Source: Sphingomonas_D zeicaulis
GTDB taxonomy: Bacteria; Pseudomonadota; Alphaproteobacteria; Sphingomonadales; Sphingomonadaceae
Direction: 5' to 3'
DNA length: 64,000 bases
NCBI RefSeq assembly: GCF_050433225.1
Contig: NZ_JBNPXQ010000011.1
Location: 62,001-126,000, forward strand
Part shown: piece after piece, positions 53,563 through 62,905 of the stretch
How positions within the stretch are numbered: position 1 is the first letter of the stretch
Layout: every line of letters begins with the position of its first letter
Translations under genes and position numbers: made by a program
The notes under the pieces: model-generated
Database searches by the model: none
The model's input: only the letters and a program-made list of their open reading frames with translations
Told to the model about the DNA's origin: nothing

Positions 53563-53799
53563 ATCTGGCAGAAGGGCCGGCTGCGGGGCGATTGCGAGGC
53601 TTCGCGGCTTCACATTATCGGTAGTCTGCGCACCAGATGCGCCGATATCAGCAGCGGCGGCGCCGCACTGCACATTTATCGACAATCGCGAATTATAAGG
53701 GGAAGTTTGTGACGTGACCCCCTGGTTTCCACTTACAGCGATCAGAGCCCAGCGGCTCGGTGGTCCAGAGAATGGTGTAGGATCAGGCACGTCAGAAAG

Positions 53800-54180
53800 T
53801 CATGGAATCTCCAGCAGCTGCAAAAAAGCGGGGACGCTCGCCGCCAGCGAATTGGGCCGGTTGGAGAAATTCTGCAGGAAGCCGGAACGGCTCGGATCCA
53901 AGCCGCGGCAATGCGCGACAAGATAGGAACTGGTCTGCCCACTGATCAGGTCGACGACGTGGAAGCGATGCTCACGCGAGGCCGCGTTGAAATCGGCCAG
54001 CGCACTGCTATCGCGGAGCTGGAAGGCGCGGCCATGCGCGTCGAGCGCGCCCCGGGCGCGATCGAGCAGCCGGGCAAACGGCAGGTGGGCAAGCTGCGCG
54101 GCTGGCCCCGGCGTGGCTGGCACGGGAACCGGTACCGGCAGCCGCCCCAGCGGCGCGATCCCGCGCGAAGTTGCCCGCAC
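53800..54180 (-). pseudogene. Truncated murein L,D-transpeptidase (YkuD-like) fragment
   Basis: 126 codons. The segments LLDRARGALDAHG, FHVVDLISGQTSSYLVAHCRG and GFLQNFSNRPNSLAAS resemble the N-terminal half of the YkuD_2 family of murein L,D-transpeptidases (HVVDL-x-SG, YLVAHG-x-G-x-DP, FSN-x-x-GS-x-A). The protein then ends in PAFLQLLEIP, and the catalytic half with the SEGCF-type Cys motif is absent from every nearby frame. No signal peptide is visible at the 5' end either. It therefore looks like a decaying remnant at the edge of the sulfur island. The family match is from memory of conserved motifs. Confidence 0.5.
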
Positions 54181-54592
54181 GCTCGCTGTATCGAACGATC
54201 CAAAGCCGTTTCAGCAAAGGCGGATGTGCAGAGCTCATATCTGCGGAATCCCGCCAGCGATCGGAGGTGCCGGGCAGCTTGGGACAATAGCATTGGGTCG
54301 CACTCAGGATGTTTTTGCCGCGTACAATGCTGTTGTCCCCCAGCTGCGACGCGCGAGCCGATACGAAAACATCTTGATCAGCGCGGGGCGGGCGAGGCCG
54401 CGTGCCAATGTGCCGCTATGCCATGTCTTCCCGTTGAGGAGACCGATCAAATCCACCTTTTGCATTGCGTCTTTTGAAAGCCACGTGTGACACTTTATCG
54501 GGGCGCACTGGTAAAGTGTCACGTGTGACAATTCGAAGGGAAGCAAGTCTTTCAGGATTCACAATCCGTGTCCGCCGTGCTTGATATGTTCC
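54181..54592. other. Gene-poor gap upstream of a winged-helix-like gene
   Basis: 412 bases in which no convincing gene is seen on either strand. The only clear structure is the repeat at 54482-54530. Confidence 0.4.
54482..54530. repeat. Inverted plus direct repeat, operator or iteron-like
   Basis: GTGACACTTTA (54487-54497) and TAAAGTGTCAC (54512-54522) form a perfect 11-bp inverted repeat over 14 bases. CACGTGTGACA also occurs twice in direct orientation (54482-54492 and 54520-54530). It lies 63 bp upstream of the small gene at 54593, consistent with an autoregulatory operator or a replication-type iteron. Confidence 0.6.
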
Positions 54593-54922
54593 ATGCACCA
54601 GCCGGACCTGTTTGACGCGAACACTCGCACCGACCGTCGTACGCAAACGGCCGCCGCGACGCAGCCCGACGCCGAAGCCCATCCGGCCAGGACAATGCCC
54701 GCGATCGCCAGCTTGCCGGATCTGCTCGAGCGACTGGCCGGCGTGTCGAAACGTCCCCGCTATGCCTTCATGGTTCTCAACCTGATTGCGCGTGCTGCAG
54801 GCAGCGACAACAGCGCCGGGCCGTACGTCTCCGAGCATGGCGAGGCTGTTCCGATCCGGGCCTGGCTGAGCGAGGCGATGACCCCATGGCGCAGCGCGAC
54901 GCGCGCAGGAAAGCATTGTTGA
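54593..54922 (+). CDS. Hypothetical protein, 5' part of a gene probably split by a frameshift
   Basis: 109 codons from ATG 54593 (MHQPDLFDANTRTD). After a polar linker comes a helical part (IASLPDLLERLAGVSKRPRY, then AFMVLNLIARAAG and EAVPIRAWLSEAM). The reading then changes to PWRSATRAGKHC and stops. At exactly that point the next frame opens with AQRDARRKALLKQVRADL and continues for about 100 residues, as if one protein of about 200 residues had been divided. A TTG at 54581 could be an earlier start. I do not recognise the family; similar short proteins occur in sphingomonads. A large repeat upstream could be its operator. Confidence 0.5.
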   Translation: MHQPDLFDANTRTDRRTQTAAATQPDAEAHPARTMPAIASLPDLLERLAGVSKRPRYAFMVLNLIARAAGSDNSAGPYVSEHGEAVPIRAWLSEAMTPWRSATRAGKHC

Positions 54923-55191
54923 AGCAGGTCAGGGCCGACCTCATGGAAGGCGGGACACTGCCAGACGATCCTGGCCAGGCGGAAGCCATCCTCGCTGAAG
55001 AGGTTCGCACCCGCCTGCGCAATGTCGGCCGGTGCAACGTCAGCAGGGCCGTGTCCGATCTCGTCCGCGCCGGCCTGGTCCGACGCCACTACCAAGGATA
55101 TCGCGTTGACCATGCGAACCGCGGCGCGCAACGCGAAGCGGTCTACACGATCGATCCTGATGTAAAAATCGCCCTTGGGCAGGCCAACTGA
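54886..55191 (+). CDS. Winged-helix-like hypothetical protein, 3' part of the split gene
   Basis: 101 codons from an internal ATG at 54886, overlapping the previous reading frame by 37 bases in the -1 frame. The C-terminal half (RCNVSRAVSDLVRAGLVRRH, then YQGYRVDHANRGAQREAVYT) looks like a recognition helix followed by a wing, as in replication initiators or small transcription regulators. Either the two parts are one gene with a one-base deletion near 54880 or with programmed -1 frameshifting, or they are two coupled genes. No ribosome site is seen at this ATG, which favours a single split gene. Confidence 0.5.
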   Translation: MAQRDARRKALLKQVRADLMEGGTLPDDPGQAEAILAEEVRTRLRNVGRCNVSRAVSDLVRAGLVRRHYQGYRVDHANRGAQREAVYTIDPDVKIALGQAN

Positions 55192-55729
55192 CGGGTTGCA
55201 ACGGCGCCTCGCCCTGCGTGGCCGCGAGGGCGGCACGCGAACCCTGCGATCCGGGGACGCGGCGATCCAGCGGCGGTTTCGCCAGCGGTGTAACACCGCG
55301 TCGTGTGGGCGATTGGATCAATCGCAGGGCGCGTGCCGATGAAATCCGCTGAAGTGCAAAAGCAAGGCGATCAATGAAGATCGATGCGACGTGGGGCATT
55401 ACGGGCCGATGCCCGAATATGCGATGTCGATCCCCGAGCTGGCGGACTAACGGTTTCGCATTGCACCGGCGGGTCTGCCTGGCGGTGCCGGCCAACGACC
55501 AAATGCATCTTTTCTGACTTGAACAGGCGCCGGCTTTGCTTCAGCTTTGCCCTGCTGCCGGAAGGCCGGCAGCAGGGGCGTGGAATCCCCTGTGCAGCGC
55601 CGCCCATGCCAGAGCTTCGCGCCGGCATGGCCCCTATCCTGTCACGGACGATCGGTTGATCGGCCGTGCGGGCGCACGAGGATTCCCGGTGTGCTGACGC
55701 GGCCCCTCCGAAATGTGGAGTGGCCGCTC
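55192..55729. other. Intergenic region before the lasso-peptide locus
   Basis: 538 bases with no gene that can be supported. It holds the hairpin at 55550-55577. The promoter of the sigma factor gene must lie in the last 150 bases, but no clear -35/-10 pair is visible. Confidence 0.45.
55550..55577. terminator. Hairpin, candidate terminator
   Basis: CCCTGCTGCCGG (55550-55561) pairs perfectly with CCGGCAGCAGGG (55566-55577) around an AAGG loop. No T run follows; it separates the winged-helix-like gene from the sigma factor gene. Confidence 0.55.
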
Positions 55730-56248
55730 ATGGGCAATTCTGATGGCAAAACGCATAATCTCACCGGGATGGAGACTGCGGTTGCCGGATGGTACGAGCG
55801 CGATGCCGAATGGCTCCGACGCCGCCTGCGCCGCAACTTCCGGATTTCTGCAGCCGAGGTCGAGGATATTGCGCAGGATACCTGGTTGCGACTGATCCGC
55901 AGCCCGCCGGCACAGATCGACCACCCGCGGGCATTCCTGGCGCGTATCGCGCTCAACCTGATGCGGGATCGCAAACGCCACGAACGCGTGCGCGAACAAG
56001 TGCCCGTCACCCGCCCCGTCGAGCATGGCTGGGCCGGCCCGCGCGCACTCGGCGATCAGGAGGCGGCGCTCGAACTCAAGAACATCATTCTCGATTTGCC
56101 CGCGATCTATCGTGATGTATTCCTGCTCAGCAGGTTCAGGCGGATGACCAATCAGGACATTGCAACGCACCTGGGTGTTTCCGTGAAAACCGTGGAGTGG
56201 CGCATGGGAAAGGCCCTGGAGATGTGCATGCGCCGGCTGGGCGACTAG
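55730..56248 (+). CDS. ECF (FecI-like) RNA polymerase sigma factor
   Basis: Sigma factor of 172 residues. Region 2 is DAEWLRRRLRRNFRISAAEV followed by VEDIAQDTWLRLIR and ARIALNLMRDRKRH. Region 4 is LELKNIILDLPAIYRDVFLL and MTNQDIATHLGVSVKTVEWR. The size and the adjacent FecR and TonB receptor genes place it in the FecI-type group, which is activated from the outer membrane when the receptor is loaded. ATG 55730 has GGAG nine bases upstream; GTG 55715 in frame is an alternative. The expected regulon is the lasso-peptide uptake genes downstream. Confidence 0.9.
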   Translation: MGNSDGKTHNLTGMETAVAGWYERDAEWLRRRLRRNFRISAAEVEDIAQDTWLRLIRSPPAQIDHPRAFLARIALNLMRDRKRHERVREQVPVTRPVEHGWAGPRALGDQEAALELKNIILDLPAIYRDVFLLSRFRRMTNQDIATHLGVSVKTVEWRMGKALEMCMRRLGD

Positions 56249-56256
56249 TGCGCGAC

Positions 56257-57258
56257 ATGGACGGTGAACAGCAGGATCGCGACCGTCGACGCGCCGAGGC
56301 AGCCCATTGGGTTGCTCGACTGAACAGCAAGCCGGTCGCCAGATCGACGCTCGACGCGTTCTTCTTGTGGCGCCGCGCGGAAGGAAATGCGGATGCCTTC
56401 GCAGACGCCGAGAGACTCTGGAGCGACAGCGAAGCACTGGCGGCGGCGCCTGAAATTCGGGAGGCGACCGATGCGGCCTTGCTGCGGGGCAAGCGCCGGT
56501 CCCGTATCCCCAACCGCCTGACCCAGCTAGGACTGGCAGGTGCCGCGCTTCTGGCAGTCGCCGCGGGCCTTCTGCTTGTTCCCGGGCGCACCGGCCGCGA
56601 CGCCATCGAGACGCAGGTGGGGGAGCGACGCGACATCACCCTGGCGGATGGCTCACAGGTGCAGCTCAACGCCGATACGCAGATCTTCGTTGCGCTGACC
56701 GCGGACGAGCGCCGCGTCCGTCTGGAGCGCGGTGAGGCGATCTTCTCAGTGACGCACGACAGCCGCCGTCCTTTCCGCGTTGCCGCCGGTGACGTCGTCG
56801 TCACGGCAACCGGCACGCGTTTCGATGTTCGGCGTTTGCGAGGCGCGACGGTCGTGACGCTCATCGACGGCAGGGTTCAGGTGCGACACGGGAATGGGGC
56901 GGCGGTCCGCCTTTCGCCCGGGGAGCAGTGGCGATCCCTGCCGTCAGCTTCGCCGGTAGTCCGGCAGGTGGATACAGGGCGCGCCACCGCCTGGTTGAAC
57001 GGTCGTGTCGTCTTCGACGCGACGCCTCTCGACGAAGCACTGGCGCAGATCAACCGCTATGCCGCCAAGCCCTTGCGGCTGGCCGATCGCAGCTTTGCCG
57101 GGCAGCCGGTCAGCGGCTCGTTCGACCTCAGAGATACCGACGGCTTTGTCAAAGCCGTGACGACCCTGCTCCCGCTCGATGCGACCGAAGGGAAACGAAC
57201 CATATCGCTCGCAGCCGATGTACAAAGGGCGTCCGAAATTTATCCGGTCGACCATTAG
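56257..57258 (+). CDS. FecR-family transmembrane anti-sigma/sensor protein
   Basis: Inner-membrane sensor of about 333 residues. Cytoplasmic N-terminal DUF4880-type segment (AEAAHWVARLNSKPVARSTL, LWRRAEGNADAFADAERLW), one membrane span at about residues 88-108 (LGLAGAALLAVAAGLLLVPG), then a periplasmic FecR domain (VGERRDITLADGSQVQLNAD, GEAIFSVTHDSRRPFRV, GTRFDVRRL) and a C-terminal STN-like part (FDATPLDEALAQINRY). It relays the receptor signal to the sigma factor. ATG 56257 is eight bases after the sigma stop; a GTG sharing the last base of that stop is possible. Confidence 0.9.
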   Translation: MDGEQQDRDRRRAEAAHWVARLNSKPVARSTLDAFFLWRRAEGNADAFADAERLWSDSEALAAAPEIREATDAALLRGKRRSRIPNRLTQLGLAGAALLAVAAGLLLVPGRTGRDAIETQVGERRDITLADGSQVQLNADTQIFVALTADERRVRLERGEAIFSVTHDSRRPFRVAAGDVVVTATGTRFDVRRLRGATVVTLIDGRVQVRHGNGAAVRLSPGEQWRSLPSASPVVRQVDTGRATAWLNGRVVFDATPLDEALAQINRYAAKPLRLADRSFAGQPVSGSFDLRDTDGFVKAVTTLLPLDATEGKRTISLAADVQRASEIYPVDH

Positions 57259-57331
57259 GGTCGGAAGGGCAGATACGCGTCTTCTCCCATGAGGGCCTGC
57301 AAGCCGAGGCTCCATCGAACATGGGGGAAAG

Positions 57332-60300
57332 ATGAACAGGATTGCATTTCGACCTTTGGCCTGCCTCGGCCTGCTCGCGCCGGCGGCCCTGGCGAGCTTT
57401 GTCCCCGACCGCGCAGTTGCCCAAGCTCCGGCCGGTCCGTCACGCTTCGACATTCCCGCCGGGCAGCTTGCCGACGCGCTCATTCTCTATGCACAGCAGG
57501 CCGACGTGCAGCTGCTTTATTCGCCCGAGCTGGCGCGCGGGCTGCTGGTCCGCAGGCTGCGCGGAAGCTTTCGACAGGAGACTGCATTGCGACGGCTTCT
57601 GGAGAACAGCGGCATTCGCATTCGCCGCGCGGCGCCACGGGTGTTCGTACTCGACCGACCGACCGATCGAACCGACCGCCTGGGATTGGAAGGGGGCCAG
57701 CAACACGACAGGACCGACGGCGCGGAGAGCGGACCGGCCGGATCGCCGACAGTCGCCGATGAGCGGGGCGAGCAGATGCCCGTTGCGAGCGACCGGGACA
57801 TCATCGTCACCGGCTCGCATATCCGCGGCGGATCCGCGGTGGGTTCACCACGCCGCACGGTCGGCGCCGCGGAGATGGATCGCAATGGTCAGGGCACGGT
57901 GGCGCAGGCGCTTGCCGCCCTGCCGTTCAATTTCGGCGGAATGGCGACCGAACAGAGCGCGCTCGCCTTCACCGATGGCGCCGGCGGCAATGCCAGCCTT
58001 GCGACCGGCGTCAACCTCAGGGGCCTCGGTGCGGATGCGACGCTGGTCCTCGTCAACGGTCGCCGGATCGCGGGCTCGGGGTCCATGGGTGACTTTGGCG
58101 ATATTTCCAACATTCCAGCGGGCGCGGTCGAGCGGATCGAGATCCTGCTCGACGGCGCATCGGCCATCTATGGCGCGGATGCTGTCGGCGGCGTGGTCAA
58201 CGTCATCCTGAAGGACGATCTTGACGGTATGGAAAGCCGCTTGCGCGGTGGCACGGTCACGCGCGGCGGCATGCACAACGTCCATGTCAGCCACACGATG
58301 GGCAAGGCATGGTCAACGGGAAATGCCCTCCTGTCCTATGACTATGAGCGTCGCAGCGCGCTTGCCTCCGACAGTCGCCGCTATGCCCGCTCGGCGGACT
58401 CGCGTCCGCTGGGCGGCAGTGACCACCGCCTGTTCCTCGGCCTGCCCGGCAACGTCCTCGGCTTCGACCCCTCGACCGGGGCGTTCGGGCCCGCCTTCGG
58501 GATTCCCTCCGATCAGGACGGGCGCGCACTCGATCCGTCGGACTTTCTGCGCAGTACGACCAATCTCGAGAATTTTCGCCAGGGGACCGATCTCATCCCG
58601 TACCAGCGACGGCATAGCGCCTATGCGACAATGTCCCAGAATGTCGGCGACAATATCCGACTCTGGGGCGAAGGCCGCTATTCGCATCGCAGGTTTCGGT
58701 CGACGACGCTGGCTGCCTCGACGATCCTGACGATCGGCGACGCCAATCCTTGGTTCGTTTCGCCCACCGGGGCGCCGCTCGATCTCATCGCCTATGGCTT
58801 CAGGACCGAACTCGGCGGCACGCGGCAGGCCGGCCATGCCGTAACCATGATGGCGGCCGGTGGCCTCGACGTCGACGTTGGCCGCTGGCGCATCAGCGGC
58901 TTTGCCGCCTTCGCGCAGCAACGCGACCGCAACACCAGCAGCAACACGCTCAATCTGCGGAATCTCGACGAGGCGCTCGGCAACATCGCCGATGACCCCG
59001 CCACATCATTCAGCACGGCTGCCGAGGGCTTCTTCAATCCCTATGGCAACGGCCGGTCGAATGCGCCGGCAATCCTCTCCTTCGTCGGCAGCGGCTACAC
59101 GTCCAGCCTGAACCGCAGCCGGATCACGACATATCATGCGCAGGCCGATGGACCATTCGCGACGCTTCCAGGCGGGGCGGCGAGGCTGGCTGCGGGCATC
59201 GACATTCGACGCGACAGCTTCGTGCGCAGCGGCGAGGATTATATCATGTCGGCAACCCCGCTGCCGCTCAGTCGCATCCAGTTCGGGAGAAGCATAAGGG
59301 CGGCGTTCGGCGAGTTGCAGGTGCCCCTGGTCGGACCCGGCAATGCCATGCCGGGTCTGCGCTCGCTCGATCTGAGCGCGGCGGTGCGTATTGAGGATTA
59401 TGCAAGCTTTGGCACCACGACCAATCCCAAATTTGGCGCGCGCTGGATGCCGGCACCCGGTATCGGCCTGAATGCGAGCTATGGCACTTCGTTCCGCGCC
59501 CCCAACCTGCGCGAGATCCTCGATCCGACGCGACTCTCGACTGGCATATTGGAGAATGCCCAGGGCATATCGACAGCGACGATCCAGCTGACCGGCGGGA
59601 ATCCCGACCTCGAGCCGGAGACAGCGACGACCTGGTCCGCCGGCATCGATCTCGGGCCCGAATTTGTGCCCGGCGTCACCATATCGACAAGCGTGTTTCG
59701 TACCCGCTTCAAGAACCGCATCGGCCAGCCAATCTTCGACGATCGCCCCAATGCGTTGATCAATCCCGCCTTTGCGCCATTCGTGCGCTTCCTCTCGCCG
59801 GCGACAAGTGCAGCCGATCGCGCCGAGATCGAGGCCTTGCTCAACGACCCTTCGCTGGGCGGCGGCAGTGCCTTCCCGCCGGAGGCGATCGGCGCGATCG
59901 TCGACCTGCGCTACGTCAATACGGGAGCACTCGAGGTGAGCGGTGTCGATCTTTCCGCCGGCTATAACTTTACGGCCGGTGCCAACCAGTTCGACATCGG
60001 CGCAAATCTTTCCTACCTCTTTCGCTATCGTCAGGCGCTCACGCCGACCTCGCCGTCCATTGACCAGCTCGATCTGGCCGGCCGACCGGTCGATTGGCGC
60101 GGGCGATTCACTGCAGGATGGCGGCGAGGCGCGTTCGACGCGCTGGTCGGCGTCAATCATGTCGATCGCTATCACGACCTCACCGGACGTCGCATAGGTT
60201 CCTGGACCACGGCCGACATCCATCTCGGCTTCAGCCCTGAATTTGGCGGTGCGGCGCGCAATATCACGGTCGCGCTGAACGTTCAGAACATGTTCGACAG

Positions 60301-60403
60301 CGACCCGCCCTTCTTCGATTCACGCGTCGGTGCCGGCTATGACGCGGCCAATGCGGACGCGACCGGCCGGTTCATCTCGTTCCAGATCAGCAAGCGCTGG
60401 TAG
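57332..60403 (+). CDS. TonB-dependent transducer/receptor with N-terminal STN domain, lasso-peptide locus
   Basis: Outer-membrane receptor of 1023 residues. Signal peptide (LGLLAPAALASFVPDRAVAQ), STN signalling domain (about 35-105: FDIPAGQLADALILYAQQAD, QLLYSPELARG, ALRRLLENSGIRIR), a 45-residue linker, TonB box-like DIIVTGSHIRGG, plug (about 155-290; VNLRGLGADATLVLVNGRRI and IEILLDGASAIYGADAVGGV) and barrel ending in FQISKRW. The STN domain contacts FecR, so it can signal as well as transport. In sphingomonad and Caulobacter lasso clusters such a receptor is the proposed importer of the lasso peptide. The isopeptidase gene starts six bases after its stop. Confidence 0.93.
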   Translation: MNRIAFRPLACLGLLAPAALASFVPDRAVAQAPAGPSRFDIPAGQLADALILYAQQADVQLLYSPELARGLLVRRLRGSFRQETALRRLLENSGIRIRRAAPRVFVLDRPTDRTDRLGLEGGQQHDRTDGAESGPAGSPTVADERGEQMPVASDRDIIVTGSHIRGGSAVGSPRRTVGAAEMDRNGQGTVAQALAALPFNFGGMATEQSALAFTDGAGGNASLATGVNLRGLGADATLVLVNGRRIAGSGSMGDFGDISNIPAGAVERIEILLDGASAIYGADAVGGVVNVILKDDLDGMESRLRGGTVTRGGMHNVHVSHTMGKAWSTGNALLSYDYERRSALASDSRRYARSADSRPLGGSDHRLFLGLPGNVLGFDPSTGAFGPAFGIPSDQDGRALDPSDFLRSTTNLENFRQGTDLIPYQRRHSAYATMSQNVGDNIRLWGEGRYSHRRFRSTTLAASTILTIGDANPWFVSPTGAPLDLIAYGFRTELGGTRQAGHAVTMMAAGGLDVDVGRWRISGFAAFAQQRDRNTSSNTLNLRNLDEALGNIADDPATSFSTAAEGFFNPYGNGRSNAPAILSFVGSGYTSSLNRSRITTYHAQADGPFATLPGGAARLAAGIDIRRDSFVRSGEDYIMSATPLPLSRIQFGRSIRAAFGELQVPLVGPGNAMPGLRSLDLSAAVRIEDYASFGTTTNPKFGARWMPAPGIGLNASYGTSFRAPNLREILDPTRLSTGILENAQGISTATIQLTGGNPDLEPETATTWSAGIDLGPEFVPGVTISTSVFRTRFKNRIGQPIFDDRPNALINPAFAPFVRFLSPATSAADRAEIEALLNDPSLGGGSAFPPEAIGAIVDLRYVNTGALEVSGVDLSAGYNFTAGANQFDIGANLSYLFRYRQALTPTSPSIDQLDLAGRPVDWRGRFTAGWRRGAFDALVGVNHVDRYHDLTGRRIGSWTTADIHLGFSPEFGGAARNITVALNVQNMFDSDPPFFDSRVGAGYDAANADATGRFISFQISKRW

Positions 60404-60409
60404 GCCGTG

Positions 60410-62905
60410 ATGACACGATCCCTCGCGCTTGCCATTCTTCCCTGCATTGCCCTGCTCCATGCCTCGACCTGCGCCGCGCGCAGCTACACGGTCGACGACC
60501 TGTTGCAGACGGAAAGCTTCGGCGCCGTGCTGGCGGATCCAAAGGGACGATGGGTGGCCTTCGAACAGCTCGTCGGCAGCGAGCGCGCTCCGCGCTTCGA
60601 CATGCCGGAGGCGGTCATGCGCAGCCGGCTCTTCCTCTTCCGGACGGACGTGCCAGAAGCCGCCAGCCTGCTTCTGCGAGGCGCTGATGCGGATCTTCCC
60701 GCGATACTCTATGGCACTTCCCCCAGCGGAGATCATCTGGCCATCGGTGCCTGGCGTGCCGGAAAGTGGCAGCTAGGTATTGTCGCGGCTGGATCTGCCA
60801 CGGTACGATGGCTCGGTGTGACGCCCAGCTATGTGCCTGGCATCACCACGCTGACATGGGTATCGGACGATCGTCTTGTCGCGATCGCCGAGCAGGACGG
60901 TGCGCTGCCCTGGGCCTTGCGCATCGGCCGCGAGGCCAGCGATGTGCTTCCGGCGCGCTGGGGCGCGATGGCATCGGGAGGGCCGTCTGCGGTGACAGCC
61001 GTGGGAAGCGGGCACTGGCGACAGGTCGCGAGCATCCCGCCGCCCCAGGCACTGCTGGAGGTCGACGTTCCAACCGGCACGGCGAGGGAAGTGGCGCGGG
61101 GGCGGTTCACCCGCCTGGTGCCATCACCTGACAAGCGTCGGATTGCGGCCGTGGAGCGGGGCGCGCTGGTGCCGCTCGATCCGGATCGGCCCGTTACGAT
61201 CGGGACCAGCACGGCGCGCCATCGCCTGCTGATCATCACACCCGCGAAGGCCGGAGTTTCCCGGCCCTGCGCGGGATGCGACGTCGCCGAAGACAGTCTG
61301 AGCTGGTCGGACAGCGGCGACCTGGCGCTGTTCGCGCGGGCCGCTGGCAAGCCGTGGACGCAAGGCGCGATCTGGCACGTCAGGCGCGACGCCGCCACCG
61401 CAATGATGGTGCGGCTCGCCGGTATCCAACCGGTCGTTTCCGGACCTCCGTCGCTGCCATTCCATGTCGATCTGGCGTGGCGGCAGGATAAGCTGCTCGT
61501 TTTTGCCACCCCTGAAGGGCGGCAGCCTCGGCGCAATGACTGGTACCAGCTTGGCGCTGACGGGCCGCGCCCCCTGACCTCGGGGGTTGGCGCCCCGTCG
61601 GCGGTGCTCGCGCGCACCTCGATCTGCGCGACCACGATGCTTGCAGGCAATGCGGCCTGGTGCCTCGACGGGCGCCAGCCGCGTGCGATCACTCCCGGCG
61701 CCGATCGGATAGAGGTGGATTCCGCGGGCAGTGTCTTTGCGACGACGACAGACCGCAAGACATGGACCTTCATTGCCGCAACGGGCGAGGTCACCATAGC
61801 CGCATCCGACCAGTGCCGGCCGGAAATCGGGTTGCCGGCACAAAGGGCTGCCATTCTGCGTTGCGCCGATCGCGACGCGAGCAGCAGATTGATCCTGATG
61901 CCTCCTATCGGCGGCGCCAGGTTGGTCACCAGGATCAACGAACATCTGGCCAGCGTGACGCCCGCGCGCCGCCTGGCGGTGCATCACCCCGGCGAGACCG
62001 GGCTCCTGACCAGCTGGCTTTACATGCCGCCGGCGGGCGTGCGCCCCGCCAGGGGATGGCCACTGATCGTCATTCCCTATCCTGGACGGACGTTTGGCGC
62101 GGTGCCATCGTCCGGGCTTGAGCTGGCCGGCGGCTGGCGGCAGACCAACGCGCAGCTTCTCACCGCTGCGGGTTATGCGGTGCTGGCGCCGAGCATGCCG
62201 CGGCTGCCCGAAGACGCACCCCTGCCTTTCGCTTTCGCTGACCAGATCGCCGCCGCGATCGCTGCCATTCCGGAAAGCGCGGGTATCGACCGACATTCGG
62301 TCGGGCTTTGGGGACATAGCTTCGGCGCCTATGCGGGCGCAGTGACAGCGGCTGCGGATCACCGGTACAAGGCGATCGTCCTCGCATCCGGCGCCTATGA
62401 CCTTGTCGCCGCCCACGGCGGCTTTTCTCCCGCAACTCGGGTCGCACCCGAATATGGCCGGTCGACGACTAGCCTTGCCGGCTGGGCCGAAAGCGGCCAG
62501 CCGGCACTCAATGCCCCACCGTGGGCCGCCGCCCAGCGCTACGTCGCCGCAAGTCCGATCTTTTCGGCCGATCGCGTGACCGCACCTGCGTTGCTCATCG
62601 CATCCGATCGCGACATCTTCGCCGTCGATCAGGCGGAGGCGCTGTTCTCCGCCCTGGACCGCTACGATCGCGACGCGATGCTCCTGACCTATTGGGGGGA
62701 ACGCCATGTGATCAGCAGCCCGGCAAATGTGCGCAACATGATGGGACAGATCATCAGCTGGTTCGATCGTTACCTCCGGCGCCAACCGTCAGGCGATCGC
62801 GCCGGGTTGCTGGATCGGCATGGGGTATCCGCCTCAGCCAGCCGCGCGACCAGCGTTCGACCAGCAGCGTCGCGAAGATCTGCGCGTAGGGATCGAAGCG
62901 GGTGA
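60410..62905 (+). CDS. Lasso peptide isopeptidase (prolyl oligopeptidase-fold, AtxE-like)
   Basis: Secreted or periplasmic serine hydrolase of about 831 residues: signal peptide (SLALAILPCIALLHASTCAA), beta-propeller region (about 30-540), and C-terminal alpha/beta hydrolase domain. Catalytic triad by position: Ser637 in GHSFGAY, Asp735 in SDRDIF, His766 in GERHVIS. Known relatives (AtxE in astexin clusters) cut the isopeptide bond of the lasso ring. The identification rests on fold, triad and the neighbours: STN receptor upstream and lasso cyclase opposite. GTG 60407 is an alternative start. The domain should end near FDRYL; about 40 further residues are a basic Ser/Arg-rich tail overlapping the opposite gene. 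Confidence 0.87.
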   Translation: MTRSLALAILPCIALLHASTCAARSYTVDDLLQTESFGAVLADPKGRWVAFEQLVGSERAPRFDMPEAVMRSRLFLFRTDVPEAASLLLRGADADLPAILYGTSPSGDHLAIGAWRAGKWQLGIVAAGSATVRWLGVTPSYVPGITTLTWVSDDRLVAIAEQDGALPWALRIGREASDVLPARWGAMASGGPSAVTAVGSGHWRQVASIPPPQALLEVDVPTGTAREVARGRFTRLVPSPDKRRIAAVERGALVPLDPDRPVTIGTSTARHRLLIITPAKAGVSRPCAGCDVAEDSLSWSDSGDLALFARAAGKPWTQGAIWHVRRDAATAMMVRLAGIQPVVSGPPSLPFHVDLAWRQDKLLVFATPEGRQPRRNDWYQLGADGPRPLTSGVGAPSAVLARTSICATTMLAGNAAWCLDGRQPRAITPGADRIEVDSAGSVFATTTDRKTWTFIAATGEVTIAASDQCRPEIGLPAQRAAILRCADRDASSRLILMPPIGGARLVTRINEHLASVTPARRLAVHHPGETGLLTSWLYMPPAGVRPARGWPLIVIPYPGRTFGAVPSSGLELAGGWRQTNAQLLTAAGYAVLAPSMPRLPEDAPLPFAFADQIAAAIAAIPESAGIDRHSVGLWGHSFGAYAGAVTAAADHRYKAIVLASGAYDLVAAHGGFSPATRVAPEYGRSTTSLAGWAESGQPALNAPPWAAAQRYVAASPIFSADRVTAPALLIASDRDIFAVDQAEALFSALDRYDRDAMLLTYWGERHVISSPANVRNMMGQIISWFDRYLRRQPSGDRAGLLDRHGVSASASRATSVRPAASRRSARRDRSG

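Noticed and set aside
53911..54477. Plus-strand frame of 188 codons
   Set aside because: It is antisense to the L,D-transpeptidase remnant, whose minus-strand reading is clearly the meaningful one.
54304..54546. Minus-strand frame of 80 codons (start MLPFELSHV)
   Set aside because: It covers the inverted repeat, has no ribosome site and shows no recognisable segment.
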